A DNA stretch of 64,000 nt from Ligilactobacillus aviarius subsp. aviarius DSM 20655 (GTDB lineage Bacteria; Bacillota; Bacilli; Lactobacillales; Lactobacillaceae): NCBI RefSeq assembly GCF_001436315.1, contig NZ_AYZA01000016.1, positions 146,034 to 210,033 on the forward strand. Direction: 5' to 3'. Shown here one piece after another: positions 22,879 to 31,234 of this stretch (position 1 is the first letter of the stretch; every line of letters starts with the position of its first letter). The translations under genes and the position numbers were made by a program. Under the pieces are notes generated by a model. That model saw only the letters and a list, made by a program, of their open reading frames with translations, was not told the DNA's origin and searched no databases.

Positions 22879-24267
22879 TTATTTTTGACTTTCACGCACT
22901 CCGCGCCGTTCGATTTCTTCAAGCGTATGCCCCTTTGTTTCTGGAACCTTAAAGATCACAAAGGCGACGGCAAGCAAACAGATCACGCCAAAAATTGCGA
23001 AAACTGTTTCTTGCGACATTGAAGCCGTCATCAATGGGAAAATCAATCCAACTGCAAATGCTCCGACCCAGTTAAACGCTGAAGCCGTTCCGGCAGCCTT
23101 CCCCCGAATCGCAAGGGGGAAAATTTCACCAACAATGACCCACGTTAACGGCGCCCATGTAAATCCATAGAAGCCAACGTAAATACATAAGAAGATAATC
23201 GTGATCAATGGATTAACGTGGCTAAACATGGTATTGATCACGACTGGCAAAATAAATGCTAATCCCATTCCGGTTCCGCCAAAGATCAATAATGTCCGAC
23301 GATTAAACTTATCCGCAATTGCTAGAAAAATAAATGATGATAATACTAAAATCAAGCCTTCAATTACCGGCCACATTAAATTTGAAGCGGCTGCATGGCC
23401 CGTTGCCTTGGCAACAATCAGTGGAATGTAGTAAAAAATAGCATTTACTCCCATGAATTGTTGGAAGGCTGCAACGCCGACCCCGGCAATTACCAAGTAA
23501 CGGTATTTGCCCGTAAACATCTTGCTTAATTTCTGCTGGTCTTTACTTTGATCCTCAACGTTCTTAATATTTTGAATATCTTGAATTTCCTTTTCAGCCT
23601 GCGCACATGGTTGAACAAGTTGAAGAACTTGCCGGGCTTCATCGATCCGATCATTTCTTACTAAATACCGTGGTGATCCTGGAAGATTTAAACTTCCTAA
23701 AAATAGAATCAACGCCGGAACAGCTGCCATTCCTAACATTGTCCGCCATGCAAACGTTGCTGGGAGATATTGCAAAAAATAGTCAACGACGTATGAAAGC
23801 AACGTGCCCAGGGCAATCATTGTAAAGTTGATTCCGGATAATCTTCCCCGTGACTTTGCGGGAGTCATTTCCGACATGTAATTTGGAACCGTTGCGGAAA
23901 TCATTCCAACCGATAGCCCCAAGAAAACTCTGACTAACGACAAGTAAATATATCCGTTTCGCGGTGCAAATGCTGAAAGCAGTGATCCCGCAATGAAAAT
24001 CAGCGCTGAAAACGATAATACCCGTTTCCGCCCGATCTTATCAGTTAAGTGACCCGCAAGCATTCCGCCGAAAATTGCACCAAACATTAAGGATGAAGTA
24101 ATACATCCTTCCCAAAATGCGGAGTGCATATTCCAGTCGATCTGCAAAAACGGCAAGGCTCCGGTCATAACTCCAATGTCATAACCAAAGAGGATTCCGC
24201 CAAATGAACCGAAGAAATAAATATACTTTCGCGGCACTTTCTTTACCGTATTCATTGATATGCTCAT
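22879..24267 (-). CDS. MFS sugar porter (xylose/arabinose/glucose:H+ type)
   Basis: A 462-residue, 12-TM sugar-porter family protein. Diagnostic motifs: GYDIGVMTGALPF (TM1), DKIGRKRVL (loop 2-3), GSPRYL followed by a central cytoplasmic helix region, QQFMGVNAIFYYIP (TM7), DKFNRRTLL and PETKGHTLEEIE at the C-terminus. It imports a hexose or pentose with H+; the sugar is not predictable. M5 may be the true start, as the ribosome site abuts M1. The gene interrupts the usual dnaN-yaaA pair. It has its own terminator and a palindromic operator upstream, so it is a regulated insertion. Confidence 0.88.
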   Translation of the reverse strand: MSISMNTVKKVPRKYIYFFGSFGGILFGYDIGVMTGALPFLQIDWNMHSAFWEGCITSSLMFGAIFGGMLAGHLTDKIGRKRVLSFSALIFIAGSLLSAFAPRNGYIYLSLVRVFLGLSVGMISATVPNYMSEMTPAKSRGRLSGINFTMIALGTLLSYVVDYFLQYLPATFAWRTMLGMAAVPALILFLGSLNLPGSPRYLVRNDRIDEARQVLQLVQPCAQAEKEIQDIQNIKNVEDQSKDQQKLSKMFTGKYRYLVIAGVGVAAFQQFMGVNAIFYYIPLIVAKATGHAAASNLMWPVIEGLILVLSSFIFLAIADKFNRRTLLIFGGTGMGLAFILPVVINTMFSHVNPLITIIFLCIYVGFYGFTWAPLTWVIVGEIFPLAIRGKAAGTASAFNWVGAFAVGLIFPLMTASMSQETVFAIFGVICLLAVAFVIFKVPETKGHTLEEIERRGVRESQK

Positions 24268-24296
24268 CCCTTTTCAATTTATATTTTGCACAACTT

Positions 24297-24347
24297 ATTA
24301 TCGCAAAAAATTTACAATCGATTTTACAAAATGTAATTGTAAATTTT
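24297..24347 (-). promoter_or_regulatory. Promoter with nested palindromic operator for the sugar porter
   Basis: A perfect 12-bp inverted repeat (AAAATTTACAAT 24307-24318 with ATTGTAAATTTT 24336-24347) encloses a second one, TTACA-AAA-TGTAA (24324-24336). On the minus strand an extended -10 (TGCGATAAT) lies at 24297-24305, immediately downstream, so the operator would cover the -35 region. This fits a dedicated repressor or activator; none is encoded nearby. Confidence 0.55.
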
Positions 24348-24386
24348 ATTTTATCGTTTGTCACGAATTTTGCTTACAAAAAGTAA

Positions 24387-24415
24387 AAAAGACGGTGACT
24401 GCGTCACCGTCTTTT
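24387..24415 (-). terminator. Terminator of dnaN
   Basis: A perfect 13-bp stem (AAAAGACGGTGAC arm, TGC loop) with a T-run on the minus strand. It starts 9 nt after the dnaN stop codon, so dnaA-dnaN is closed off from the genes beyond. Confidence 0.88.
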
Positions 24416-24424
24416 ACGTTCCAA

Positions 24425-25564
24425 TTAGTACGTCCGAACTGGAGTAATCAGTTGAATAAAGTCTTCACTGTCTTCCGTTGGCATTAACGTAAATGGCCGC
24501 AATGGCAATGTTAATGATAACTTAACTTCTGCTTGGCCAAATGCTTGTAATGCAGCTTTCATGTAATCCGGGTTGAAGGAAATTTCAATATCATTTCCCG
24601 TCAACTTATCGAATTGTAATTCTTCTTCAATGTTTCCGACTTCGGGTGAGTTACTTGATAAAACTGCGGTTTGGTTTTCGCTGTTCAAACTTAATTTAAC
24701 AACATTATTCCGGCCTTCATGAGATAACAATGAAGCCCGTTCAATCGCATGAAGCAGACTAACCGCGTTTAATTCGATTTCGGTTTCTGAACTTTGAGGA
24801 ATCAGCCGGTCTGTGTCTGGATACATCCCTTCAAGAAGGCGGGAATAAAATGCCGTGTTATCAAAGTTAAACAAAATTTGATTTTCAGCAATTTGAATTT
24901 CTAAACTACCGGTTGAATCAGCAATCATTCGTGAAAGTTCAACCAATGAACGTCCCGGAACAATAATGTCATAATCGATGTTTTCAGCGCCTGACAATTT
25001 CACTTTCCGTTGACTTAAACGGTGAGAATCCGTTGCAACCGCATGTAATTCGCCATCTTTGATCGTCAAATGAACCCCAGTCAACAATGGCCGGCTTTCT
25101 TGCGTTGATACCGCAATAACTGTTTGATTAATAACTTGTTTCATAATGTCTGCCGGAATCGTTAATTGTTCATTCGTATCGATTTCAGGCAAGTGTGGAT
25201 AGTTATCAGCGTCAACCCCGTTAACTTGGTATTCCGTTTGACCAGATGTAATGGTGGCTTGGAAATGATCATTAACTTCAATTGTAAATGTATTTTCTGG
25301 AAGGCGTTTGATAATTTCACTAAAGAACCGTGCTGGTAAAACGATTGATCCTGGTTCATCAATTAGTAATTCGTAATTGCTGTCATCCGTTGAAATTTCA
25401 TTTTCAATTGAAATATCAGAATCGCTTCCGGTTAATGTAATTGAATTTTCAGTCGCCGTGATTTTTAATCCAGTTAAAATCTCAATTGCGGTTTTAGAAG
25501 AAATTGCCCGTTGAACATCGGTTAGTTTCTTAATAAATGCGTTGCGCTTAATTGTAAATTTCAT
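24425..25564 (-). CDS. dnaN: DNA polymerase III sliding clamp (beta subunit)
   Basis: A 379-residue clamp with the threefold repeated domain plan. Typical motifs include LLTGVHLTIKDGELHAVATDSHRLS and the C-terminal LITPVRTY. It tethers polymerase III to DNA. AAGGAG lies 11 nt before the ATG. The 164-nt gap to dnaA holds DnaA boxes and an AT-rich stretch. Confidence 0.97.
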   Translation of the reverse strand: MKFTIKRNAFIKKLTDVQRAISSKTAIEILTGLKITATENSITLTGSDSDISIENEISTDDSNYELLIDEPGSIVLPARFFSEIIKRLPENTFTIEVNDHFQATITSGQTEYQVNGVDADNYPHLPEIDTNEQLTIPADIMKQVINQTVIAVSTQESRPLLTGVHLTIKDGELHAVATDSHRLSQRKVKLSGAENIDYDIIVPGRSLVELSRMIADSTGSLEIQIAENQILFNFDNTAFYSRLLEGMYPDTDRLIPQSSETEIELNAVSLLHAIERASLLSHEGRNNVVKLSLNSENQTAVLSSNSPEVGNIEEELQFDKLTGNDIEISFNPDYMKAALQAFGQAEVKLSLTLPLRPFTLMPTEDSEDFIQLITPVRTY

Positions 25565-25728
25565 AAATAAGCTAGCTCCTTAATTAATATATATAGTAAT
25601 TATTAATTAGTAATAGTATTAAGTCCTGTTATTCCTGTGGAAAACTTTTAAAAAGTAATGATTTTACTATGTTTCCCTTGTGGATATGCTGTGGATAAAA
25701 AATCTAATTGATTCACATTTGTCCACAA
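25565..25728. other. oriC, dnaA-dnaN part: DnaA boxes and likely unwinding element
   Basis: DnaA boxes (plus strand, reverse form TGTGGATAA): 25690-25698 perfect, 25679-25687 (TGTGGATAT), 25637-25645 (TGTGGAAAA). A forward TTGTCCACA lies at 25719-25727. Beside them, 25577-25620 is almost pure A/T. In the 3'-to-5' sense it contains GAT-AAT-GAT triplets, as in the DnaA-trio element that guides strand opening in B. subtilis. Confidence 0.75.
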
Positions 25729-27117
25729 CTAGACCTGTAACTGATCTTTGATTTCTTTGATATCGTTTTGAAGATCTTTATTTGTCAAAAGTTCAGTTTG
25801 AATTTTTTCATGCGCATGAATTACGGTTGTATGATCCTTGCCGCCAAATTCTTGACCAATTTTCGGAAGGGATGCATCCGTCAATTCCCGTGAAAGATAC
25901 ATCGCAATTTGCCGCGGCATGACGATTGATTTAACCCGTTTCTTGCCTTTAAGGTCGGTTACGGTGACGTTAAAGTACTTCGCAACCTTGTTTTGAATAA
26001 TCGGAATCGTAATTTCCTTGGTTGCTCCCTGACCAACTAATCCGCGGAGAGCTTCCGCAACCATGCTGGTCGTAATCGGGGCGTCCGTCATTGACGTAAA
26101 GACTTTGATTCGCGATAACGCCCCTTCCAAATCACGCACACTAGAATCAAAATGACCAGAAATATAGTTTAATGCTTCATCTGGAAGATCTAATCCAAGC
26201 GATTGCGACTTTTCACGCAAAATTGCAATTCGGGTTTCAAAATCCGGGGGCGTAATGTCAACCGGCAAGCCCATCTTGAACCGGGTAACCAACCGGGTTT
26301 GAAGGTTTTGAATTTCGTTTGGCAACCGATCAGCCGTAAGAACAATTTGTTTGTTATTTTGGAAAAGAGTTTCAAATGTATTAAAGAATTCTTCCTGTGT
26401 CCCGACTTTATTTGCTAAGAATTGGATATCGTCAACGAGTAAAAGATCAACGTTCCGGTATTCATCCCGAAATTCAGATTGGTTTTTTAATTGAATCGAA
26501 TTAATAAAGTCGTTTGCAAACGCCTCGCTTGAAACGTACTTAACCTTCGCTGTCGGATCACGTTGCAAAATCGTATGACCGATGGCTTGCATTAAGTGGG
26601 TCTTACCTAATCCGGCACCCCCGTAAATGAAAAGCGGATTATAAACCCGTCCGGGATCTTCCGCAACGGCTAATGCGGCGGCATGCGCCATTTTGTTTCC
26701 ATTCCCAACAACAAACTTTTCAAACGTATAATCGCTATTTAACTGATTGTTATGAACGAAGTTATTATTAGAAGCTTTTTTTTTCGATGCTGCTGGGATC
26801 TGCTCCTCAGCTTCAGTGTTTAGGGTATTCTCAGCTGCTTGATTCGATGGTTCATCGTTATCATCTGCTGCGGAACGAATTACGATATTGATTCGCCGTC
26901 CAATCGCGGGTTCAAGCAGGTCAATGATCGTTTCACTGATATTTCGTTCCCAATATTCTTTAACCATTTGAAATGGGACCTCAATGACAAGGGTGTCATT
27001 TTTAAACTCGATAGGTTTGGCCGGCTTGATCCAAGTATTAAACGCAATATCGTTAAATGAGCCGTGCAAACCGTCGAAAATAATTTTCCATAAGGAATCG
27101 AGTTCTGGTTCAAGCAC
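25729..27117 (-). CDS. dnaA: Chromosomal replication initiator DnaA
   Basis: A 462-residue DnaA. Domain I is at the N-terminus, followed by a polar linker (about 85-130). The AAA+ ATPase has GGAGLGKTHLMQAIG and LLVDDIQFLA, and domain IV has the DnaA-box-binding signature GGKDHTTVIHAHEKI. It opens oriC and regulates its own gene. The start is the GTG at 27117, with AAGGAGGGG 7 nt upstream. It is flanked on both sides by DnaA boxes. Confidence 0.97.
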   Translation of the reverse strand: MLEPELDSLWKIIFDGLHGSFNDIAFNTWIKPAKPIEFKNDTLVIEVPFQMVKEYWERNISETIIDLLEPAIGRRINIVIRSAADDNDEPSNQAAENTLNTEAEEQIPAASKKKASNNNFVHNNQLNSDYTFEKFVVGNGNKMAHAAALAVAEDPGRVYNPLFIYGGAGLGKTHLMQAIGHTILQRDPTAKVKYVSSEAFANDFINSIQLKNQSEFRDEYRNVDLLLVDDIQFLANKVGTQEEFFNTFETLFQNNKQIVLTADRLPNEIQNLQTRLVTRFKMGLPVDITPPDFETRIAILREKSQSLGLDLPDEALNYISGHFDSSVRDLEGALSRIKVFTSMTDAPITTSMVAEALRGLVGQGATKEITIPIIQNKVAKYFNVTVTDLKGKKRVKSIVMPRQIAMYLSRELTDASLPKIGQEFGGKDHTTVIHAHEKIQTELLTNKDLQNDIKEIKDQLQV

Positions 27118-27629
27118 GAAACTGCCCCTCCTTTTATAAAAAATTTATACGTCCATTGTAGCATTAAAAAAAATAGTTTTCCACAGGTGTGAAAAATAAA
27201 AAAATTCAAAATCACGGGTGTTAGTTTAATTATCCACAAGCATTGATTTATTGTGGAAAAGATCATCTTATTTGGCCGTTATTCACGGAAACCATCTAAA
27301 ATCAAACGTTAATTTATCAATGATTCATTGACTTATCCACAGAATTATCAAAAAATCACAAATTTCAAATTCACGGGATGTTAATTGTGGATATGTCTGT
27401 CTAAAAAGCTGTGAGTTTATTTTTGGCAATTCACAATTATTCCAAAAACATGAGAGCGAAATCGGGGATAACAAGCGGCATATCAAAGCTGAAAAATCAC
27501 CTTGGTTTGGAAAAATCGCTTTTCAACTTAAAATTTGTATGTTAAACTTACAAAGTAAGTCTGTTTGAAGACTATTTTGATACAACAATTTAGATAGTTT
27601 TAACATCTAAAAATAAGGAGGTGGAATTC
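27118..27629. other. oriC, rpmH-dnaA part: DnaA-box cluster
   Basis: This 512-nt region holds no gene. DnaA boxes: TTATCCACA at 27230-27238 and 27333-27341 (both perfect), TTTTCCACA at 27177-27185, TGTGGATAT at 27386-27394, TGTGGAAAA at 27252-27260, and a weak CGGGGATAA near 27461. With the dnaA-dnaN cluster it forms the bipartite origin typical of Firmicutes. Transcription diverges from here: dnaA leftwards, rpmH rightwards. Confidence 0.88.
27520..27548 (+). promoter_or_regulatory. Promoter of rpmH-rnpA
   Basis: TTTTCA, 17 nt, TAAACT preceded by TGT (extended -10). The -10 hexamer matches that of the rpsF promoter. It lies about 80 nt upstream of rpmH. Confidence 0.5.
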
Positions 27630-27764
27630 ATGAAGAGAACATACCAACCTAAGAAACGTCACCGTCAACGCGTACATGGTTTCCGTAAGCGTATGAGTAC
27701 AAAGAACGGTCGCAATGTGTTAGCACGTAGACGCCGTAAAGGTAGAAAAGTATTGTCTGCATAG
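27630..27764 (+). CDS. rpmH: 50S ribosomal protein L34
   Basis: A 44-residue L34 ([18 protein letters not shown], then [20 protein letters not shown]). AAGGAGG lies 9 nt before the ATG. It is the first gene rightwards from oriC and is followed by rnpA, the universal pairing. The short hairpin-like TCACTGGACCGTCAGTGG after the stop could trim or slow transcription into rnpA. Confidence 0.97.
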   Translation: MKRTYQPKKRHRQRVHGFRKRMSTKNGRNVLARRRRKGRKVLSA

Positions 27765-27835
27765 ATCACTGGACCGTCAGTGGTCTTTTTTCTTATCTAA
27801 AGAGCATTCGGATAAGTCCATTTAGGAGATCGACA

Positions 27836-28210
27836 ATGAGAAAATCATATCGCGTCAAAAAAGAAGCAGAATTCCAAACGGTTTTTACGAAGGGTAAATC
27901 ATGTGCGAACCGCCAATTTGTCGTTTACATGCTTGAAAAGCCGGGGCAGATTCATTTTCGGGTCGGCATCTCAGTTGGGAAAAAGATTGGGAATGCCGTT
28001 GCGCGAAATTGGGTCAAACGTCGGATTCGGCAAACATTAACGGATCTTAAGCCGCAATTGAAACAGGATTGCGATTTTCTTGTTATTGCGCGGCCGACAG
28101 TTGCGTGGATGTCAACGGCCGAAGTTAAAAAACATTTGAGTCATGTTTTACGGTTAGCAAAGGTTTTGCCTGCAAATAACAAAGCGAAAAGTGAGGAATT
28201 ACAAAAGTAA
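27836..28210 (+). CDS. rnpA: Ribonuclease P protein component
   Basis: A 124-residue basic protein with the RNase P protein signature ([25 protein letters not shown]). It helps the P RNA to mature tRNA 5' ends. AGGAG lies 7 nt before the ATG. Its stop overlaps the yidC start by one base (TAATG), which couples translation. Confidence 0.96.
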   Translation: MRKSYRVKKEAEFQTVFTKGKSCANRQFVVYMLEKPGQIHFRVGISVGKKIGNAVARNWVKRRIRQTLTDLKPQLKQDCDFLVIARPTVAWMSTAEVKKHLSHVLRLAKVLPANNKAKSEELQK

Positions 28211-29055
28211 TGAAACGACGTACAAAAAGAAACGTTGCGATTCTTGGCACTTTATCACTGGCCTTGCTTTTAGGCGGATGTACAAGTAATGCGCCCATTA
28301 CATCTCATAGTACAGGTTTCTGGGATCACTACATTATTTGGAATTTCGTCCGGGCTATTCAGTGGCTGAGTAATTTCTTTGGCCACAACTACGGCTGGGG
28401 AATCGTGGTCTTTACAATTATTGTCAGAATTATTATCTTACCGTTGATGTTCTACCAGATGAAGAGTATGCGGAAGACCCAAGAAATTCAACCGAAATTG
28501 ATGGCATTGCAAAAGAAGTATCCTGGAAAGGATCCGGAATCGATGCAAAAGTTAAGCGAAGAACAGCAAAAACTTTATGCTGAAGCCGGAATCAATCCAA
28601 TGGCAGGATGCTTGCCAATGCTGATCCAAATGCCAATTTTGATTGCCTTGTATCAAGCAATTTGGCGGTCACCAATCTTAAAGAATGGTGATTTCTTATG
28701 GATGCACTTGGGTGAAAAAGATCCATACTACATTATGCCGATTTTGGCTGCAATCTTTACATTCTTAACTTCGAAATTATCAATGATGGGTCAGCCGGAA
28801 GGAACAAACAACATGATGAATAACATGATGTTGTACTTCATGCCGATCATGACTGGTTTCATTGCTTTTAATTTACCGTCTGCATTGTCAATCTACTGGG
28901 TTGTAACGAACGCATTTTCAGTAGGTCAGACATTGTTACTTCAGAATCCATTTAAGATTCGGCGGGAACGCGAAGAAAAAGAAGCGGCTGAAAAGGCCCG
29001 GAAGAAACGGCTTGAAAAAGCTAAACGGAAAGCTTATAAGAGTAAACGGAAATAG
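28210..29055 (+). CDS. yidC: Membrane protein insertase YidC (lipoprotein type)
   Basis: A 281-residue insertase of the Oxa1/SpoIIIJ type with a lipoprotein signal (lipobox LLGGC near residue 23). Five membrane segments follow; the groove Arg appears in TIIVRIIILPLMFYQMKSMRK. It inserts membrane proteins with or without SecYEG. The Lys/Arg-rich C-terminal tail binds ribosomes in relatives. The jag/khpB gene that usually follows is absent; a terminator and ackA come next. Confidence 0.95.
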   Translation: MKRRTKRNVAILGTLSLALLLGGCTSNAPITSHSTGFWDHYIIWNFVRAIQWLSNFFGHNYGWGIVVFTIIVRIIILPLMFYQMKSMRKTQEIQPKLMALQKKYPGKDPESMQKLSEEQQKLYAEAGINPMAGCLPMLIQMPILIALYQAIWRSPILKNGDFLWMHLGEKDPYYIMPILAAIFTFLTSKLSMMGQPEGTNNMMNNMMLYFMPIMTGFIAFNLPSALSIYWVVTNAFSVGQTLLLQNPFKIRREREEKEAAEKARKKRLEKAKRKAYKSKRK

Positions 29056-29068
29056 TTGCAAAGCTTAT

Positions 29069-29105
29069 AACAGCAACCGCGTGTGTGCGAGGTTGCTGTT
29101 TTTTT
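29069..29105 (+). terminator. Terminator of rpmH-rnpA-yidC
   Basis: A 10-bp stem (AACAGCAACC arm, 12-nt loop) with TTTTT. It starts 13 nt after the yidC stop codon. Confidence 0.85.
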
Positions 29106-29177
29106 GATTTTATTTAAAAATTTGTTATAAATTAGTTTTCTAGAGAGTAAAATCTTAATAATGAATGGAAAAGTTGC

Positions 29178-29206
29178 TTGCAATGTACTTTACTTAATGG
29201 TATCTT
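29178..29206 (+). promoter_or_regulatory. Probable ackA promoter
   Basis: TTGCAA, 17 nt, TATCTT, placed 37 nt upstream of the TTG start. Confidence 0.45.
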
Positions 29207-29242
29207 CATCTTAGATTTTTTGCATTTAAGGGAGAAATTCAA

Positions 29243-30433
29243 TTGGAAAAGACATTAGTTATTAACTCAGGAAGTTCAACTTTGAAGTTCAAATTATACT
29301 TGATGCCGGAAGAAAAGGAAATTGCAAAGGGATTACTTGAACGGATTGGATTTGACGGTTCAGCAATTAAGATCGTTTACGGCGATGGTAAGCAATATAC
29401 GGAAAAATTACCACTTGCTAATCATGCGGTCGCCATCAAAGAGATGCTACGGTTATTGAAGGAACTTAAAATCGTCGATGATTTTGAAGAGATTACAGGA
29501 GTCGGCCACCGGGTCGTTGCCGGGGGCGAATATTTTGATCAGTCAGTCGTAATTGATGATGATGTAATTCAAAAAATTGACGAACTAGCTGATTTTGCAC
29601 CATTACATAATCCGAATAATTTGATTGGAATTCAAGAATTTAAAAAATTGTTACCAGACGCAACGGCGGTCGCTGTTTTTGATACGGCCTTTCACCAAAC
29701 GTTACCAGAAGAAAATTACATGTACAGTACGCCGTATGAATGGTATGAAAAATATGGCGTGCGGCGTTACGGTGCTCACGGAACAAGCCACCAATTTGTT
29801 GCGGAAAAGGCAGCTGAATATTTAGGCAAACCGTTAAAAGACTTAAAGATGATCACCTGCCACTTGGGCGCTGGTTCTTCAATGTGTGCCATTAAAGACG
29901 GCAAGTCATTTGATACTTCAATGGGCTTTACTCCGTTGACCGGAATTACAATGGGAACCCGGTCAGGGGATGTCGACTTTTCATTAGTTGCATATGTAAT
30001 GAAAAAGATGCAAACAACGGATGTTGACGCAATTTTAGACACGTTGAATAAAAAGTCAGGGTTGCTTGGCGTATCAGGGCGGTCACTTGATATGCGTGAC
30101 TTACAGGCTGCCGAAAAGGATGGCGACCAACGTGCATCCCTTGCAATTCGGCTTTTTGTAAAAAATATTGTCCGCTATATCGGTCAATACTACGTTGAAA
30201 TGGGCGGCTTAGATGCGATTGTCTTTACTGCCGGAATTGGTGAAAACGAAGGGGCGATCCGGAAACGGGTAATCGACCGGCTTTCATTTATGGGCGTGGC
30301 AATGGATGATGCGAAAAATGATGCTAACGTGGATGGCGTTGTTTCAACTGCGGATTCAAAGATTGCCGTGTTACGAGTCCCAACGAATGAAGAATTAATG
30401 ATCGCACGGGACGTTGAACGGTTGAAAAAATGA
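29243..30433 (+). CDS. ackA: Acetate kinase
   Basis: A 396-residue enzyme that makes ATP from acetyl phosphate. Family motifs: LVINSGSSTLKFKLY (N-terminal phosphate-binding), GHRVVAGG, HLGAGSSMCAIKDGKS and FTAGIGENEG. The start is a TTG at 29243 with AAGGGAG 8 nt upstream, and no ATG fits better. It is monocistronic, with a promoter-like pair upstream and a terminator after it. It sits in the accessory stretch between yidC and mnmE. Confidence 0.96.
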   Translation: MEKTLVINSGSSTLKFKLYLMPEEKEIAKGLLERIGFDGSAIKIVYGDGKQYTEKLPLANHAVAIKEMLRLLKELKIVDDFEEITGVGHRVVAGGEYFDQSVVIDDDVIQKIDELADFAPLHNPNNLIGIQEFKKLLPDATAVAVFDTAFHQTLPEENYMYSTPYEWYEKYGVRRYGAHGTSHQFVAEKAAEYLGKPLKDLKMITCHLGAGSSMCAIKDGKSFDTSMGFTPLTGITMGTRSGDVDFSLVAYVMKKMQTTDVDAILDTLNKKSGLLGVSGRSLDMRDLQAAEKDGDQRASLAIRLFVKNIVRYIGQYYVEMGGLDAIVFTAGIGENEGAIRKRVIDRLSFMGVAMDDAKNDANVDGVVSTADSKIAVLRVPTNEELMIARDVERLKK

Positions 30434-30447
30434 TTAGTTGAATGCTA

Positions 30448-30478
30448 AAGAAGTCGGCGAAGGCCGGCTTCTTTTTTA
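30448..30478 (+). terminator. Terminator of ackA
   Basis: An 11-bp stem AAGAAGTCGGC/GCCGGCTTCTT (one T-G pair) followed by TTTTTT. Confidence 0.82.
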
Positions 30479-30545
30479 TAAAACGTTTGCAAAAGATGGA
30501 AAGCTAAATATAATAGAAATTAATTTCAGGGGAAAGAAGGAAGTT

Positions 30546-30743
30546 ATGATGTTATTAATGCGAATTTTTGGGGTTGTTTTATTTTTAATTGGACTATGGC
30601 AGTTTTATGCAACGTGGAAGTATCATCATTTTTTAACAACGAAGGGAACGGATAATGCCTTTAGTCCGCTCGCATTGTATTGTGGCCTTGCTTTAGGAGT
30701 TATTGCCTTTTTACTCGGCCTCGGTCTGATGATCTCGCCGTAA
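30546..30743 (+). CDS. Small two-TM membrane protein, unknown function
   Basis: A 65-residue (or 64 from the second Met) hydrophobic protein with two membrane segments (about LMRIFGVVLFLIGLW and LALYCGLALGVIAFLLGLGL) joined by a short polar loop. AAGGAAG precedes the ATG pair at 30546/30549. The open frame extends 36 codons further up through the ackA terminator, which cannot be coding. No family recognised. Confidence 0.6.
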   Translation: MMLLMRIFGVVLFLIGLWQFYATWKYHHFLTTKGTDNAFSPLALYCGLALGVIAFLLGLGLMISP

Positions 30744-31000
30744 TGGATGTACGGATTGATCCAGTAAAAAGGTAAAGAAAAGGTTAAGTAAAATTATTCA
30801 GGAAAGAAAAATTAGAATTCAGGAAATTTTAAATTATTTTTATTAGAAAAGAATAATATAGTAATTGAACATAGATAGGTTCTATGTAGAAGATAAACAC
30901 TTTAATAATGACAAACAGTGGTATTAATTTTCACTTACTCAAACTTATTATTGTACGAATATTTAAACCGTCAAATACATGTTCACAATGTATTTACTCT

Positions 31001-31180
31001 TTGACAATAGATATAATCTATGAAATAGTATCCTCTCCCAACCGATACTGAAAATGATTAACCTAGACCATTGTTTAGTCAGTTGCTTGCGAAGGCTCGC
31101 CTTGCTCTTGACCCCTTTATAATTTATGGTAGAGCTTTCGGAAGCGTTGAAGATGAGACCGCCCAGTCCCATCTTTTTTT
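31001..31180 (+). ncRNA. Candidate leader RNA or small RNA with terminator, upstream of the phosphodiesterase
   Basis: In the 490-nt gap after 30743 there is a promoter TTGACA (31001), 17 nt, AATAGT (31024). The spacer contains a perfect palindrome ATAGAT-ATA-ATCTAT (31007-31021), a possible operator. The ~140-nt transcript would include the hairpin GC(g)AAGGC/GCCTTGC (near 31090-31106). It ends in an intrinsic terminator, AGATGAGAC/GTCCCATCT with TTTTTTT (31151-31180), 55 nt before the next gene. No T-box or riboswitch consensus that I know fits. The rest of the gap (30744-31000) is AT-rich and shows nothing. Confidence 0.45.
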
Positions 31181-31234
31181 ATTAGCTGAAAAAGATTAAA
31201 ATAAAGCTAATTTAAGCAAAGGAAAGTGAGCAGG

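Noticed and set aside
30438..30545. N-terminal extension of the small membrane protein
   Set aside because: This part overlaps the ackA terminator and lacks a ribosome site; the hydrophobic protein begins at 30546/30549.
30963..31172. Minus-strand 69-codon frame in the leader region
   Set aside because: No ribosome site and no protein-like composition; it runs through the terminator hairpin.
31030..31180. T-box leader before the phosphodiesterase gene
   Set aside because: The GACCGC near the terminator only faintly recalls TGGNACCGCG; no specifier stem is seen and the gene has no link to aminoacylation.
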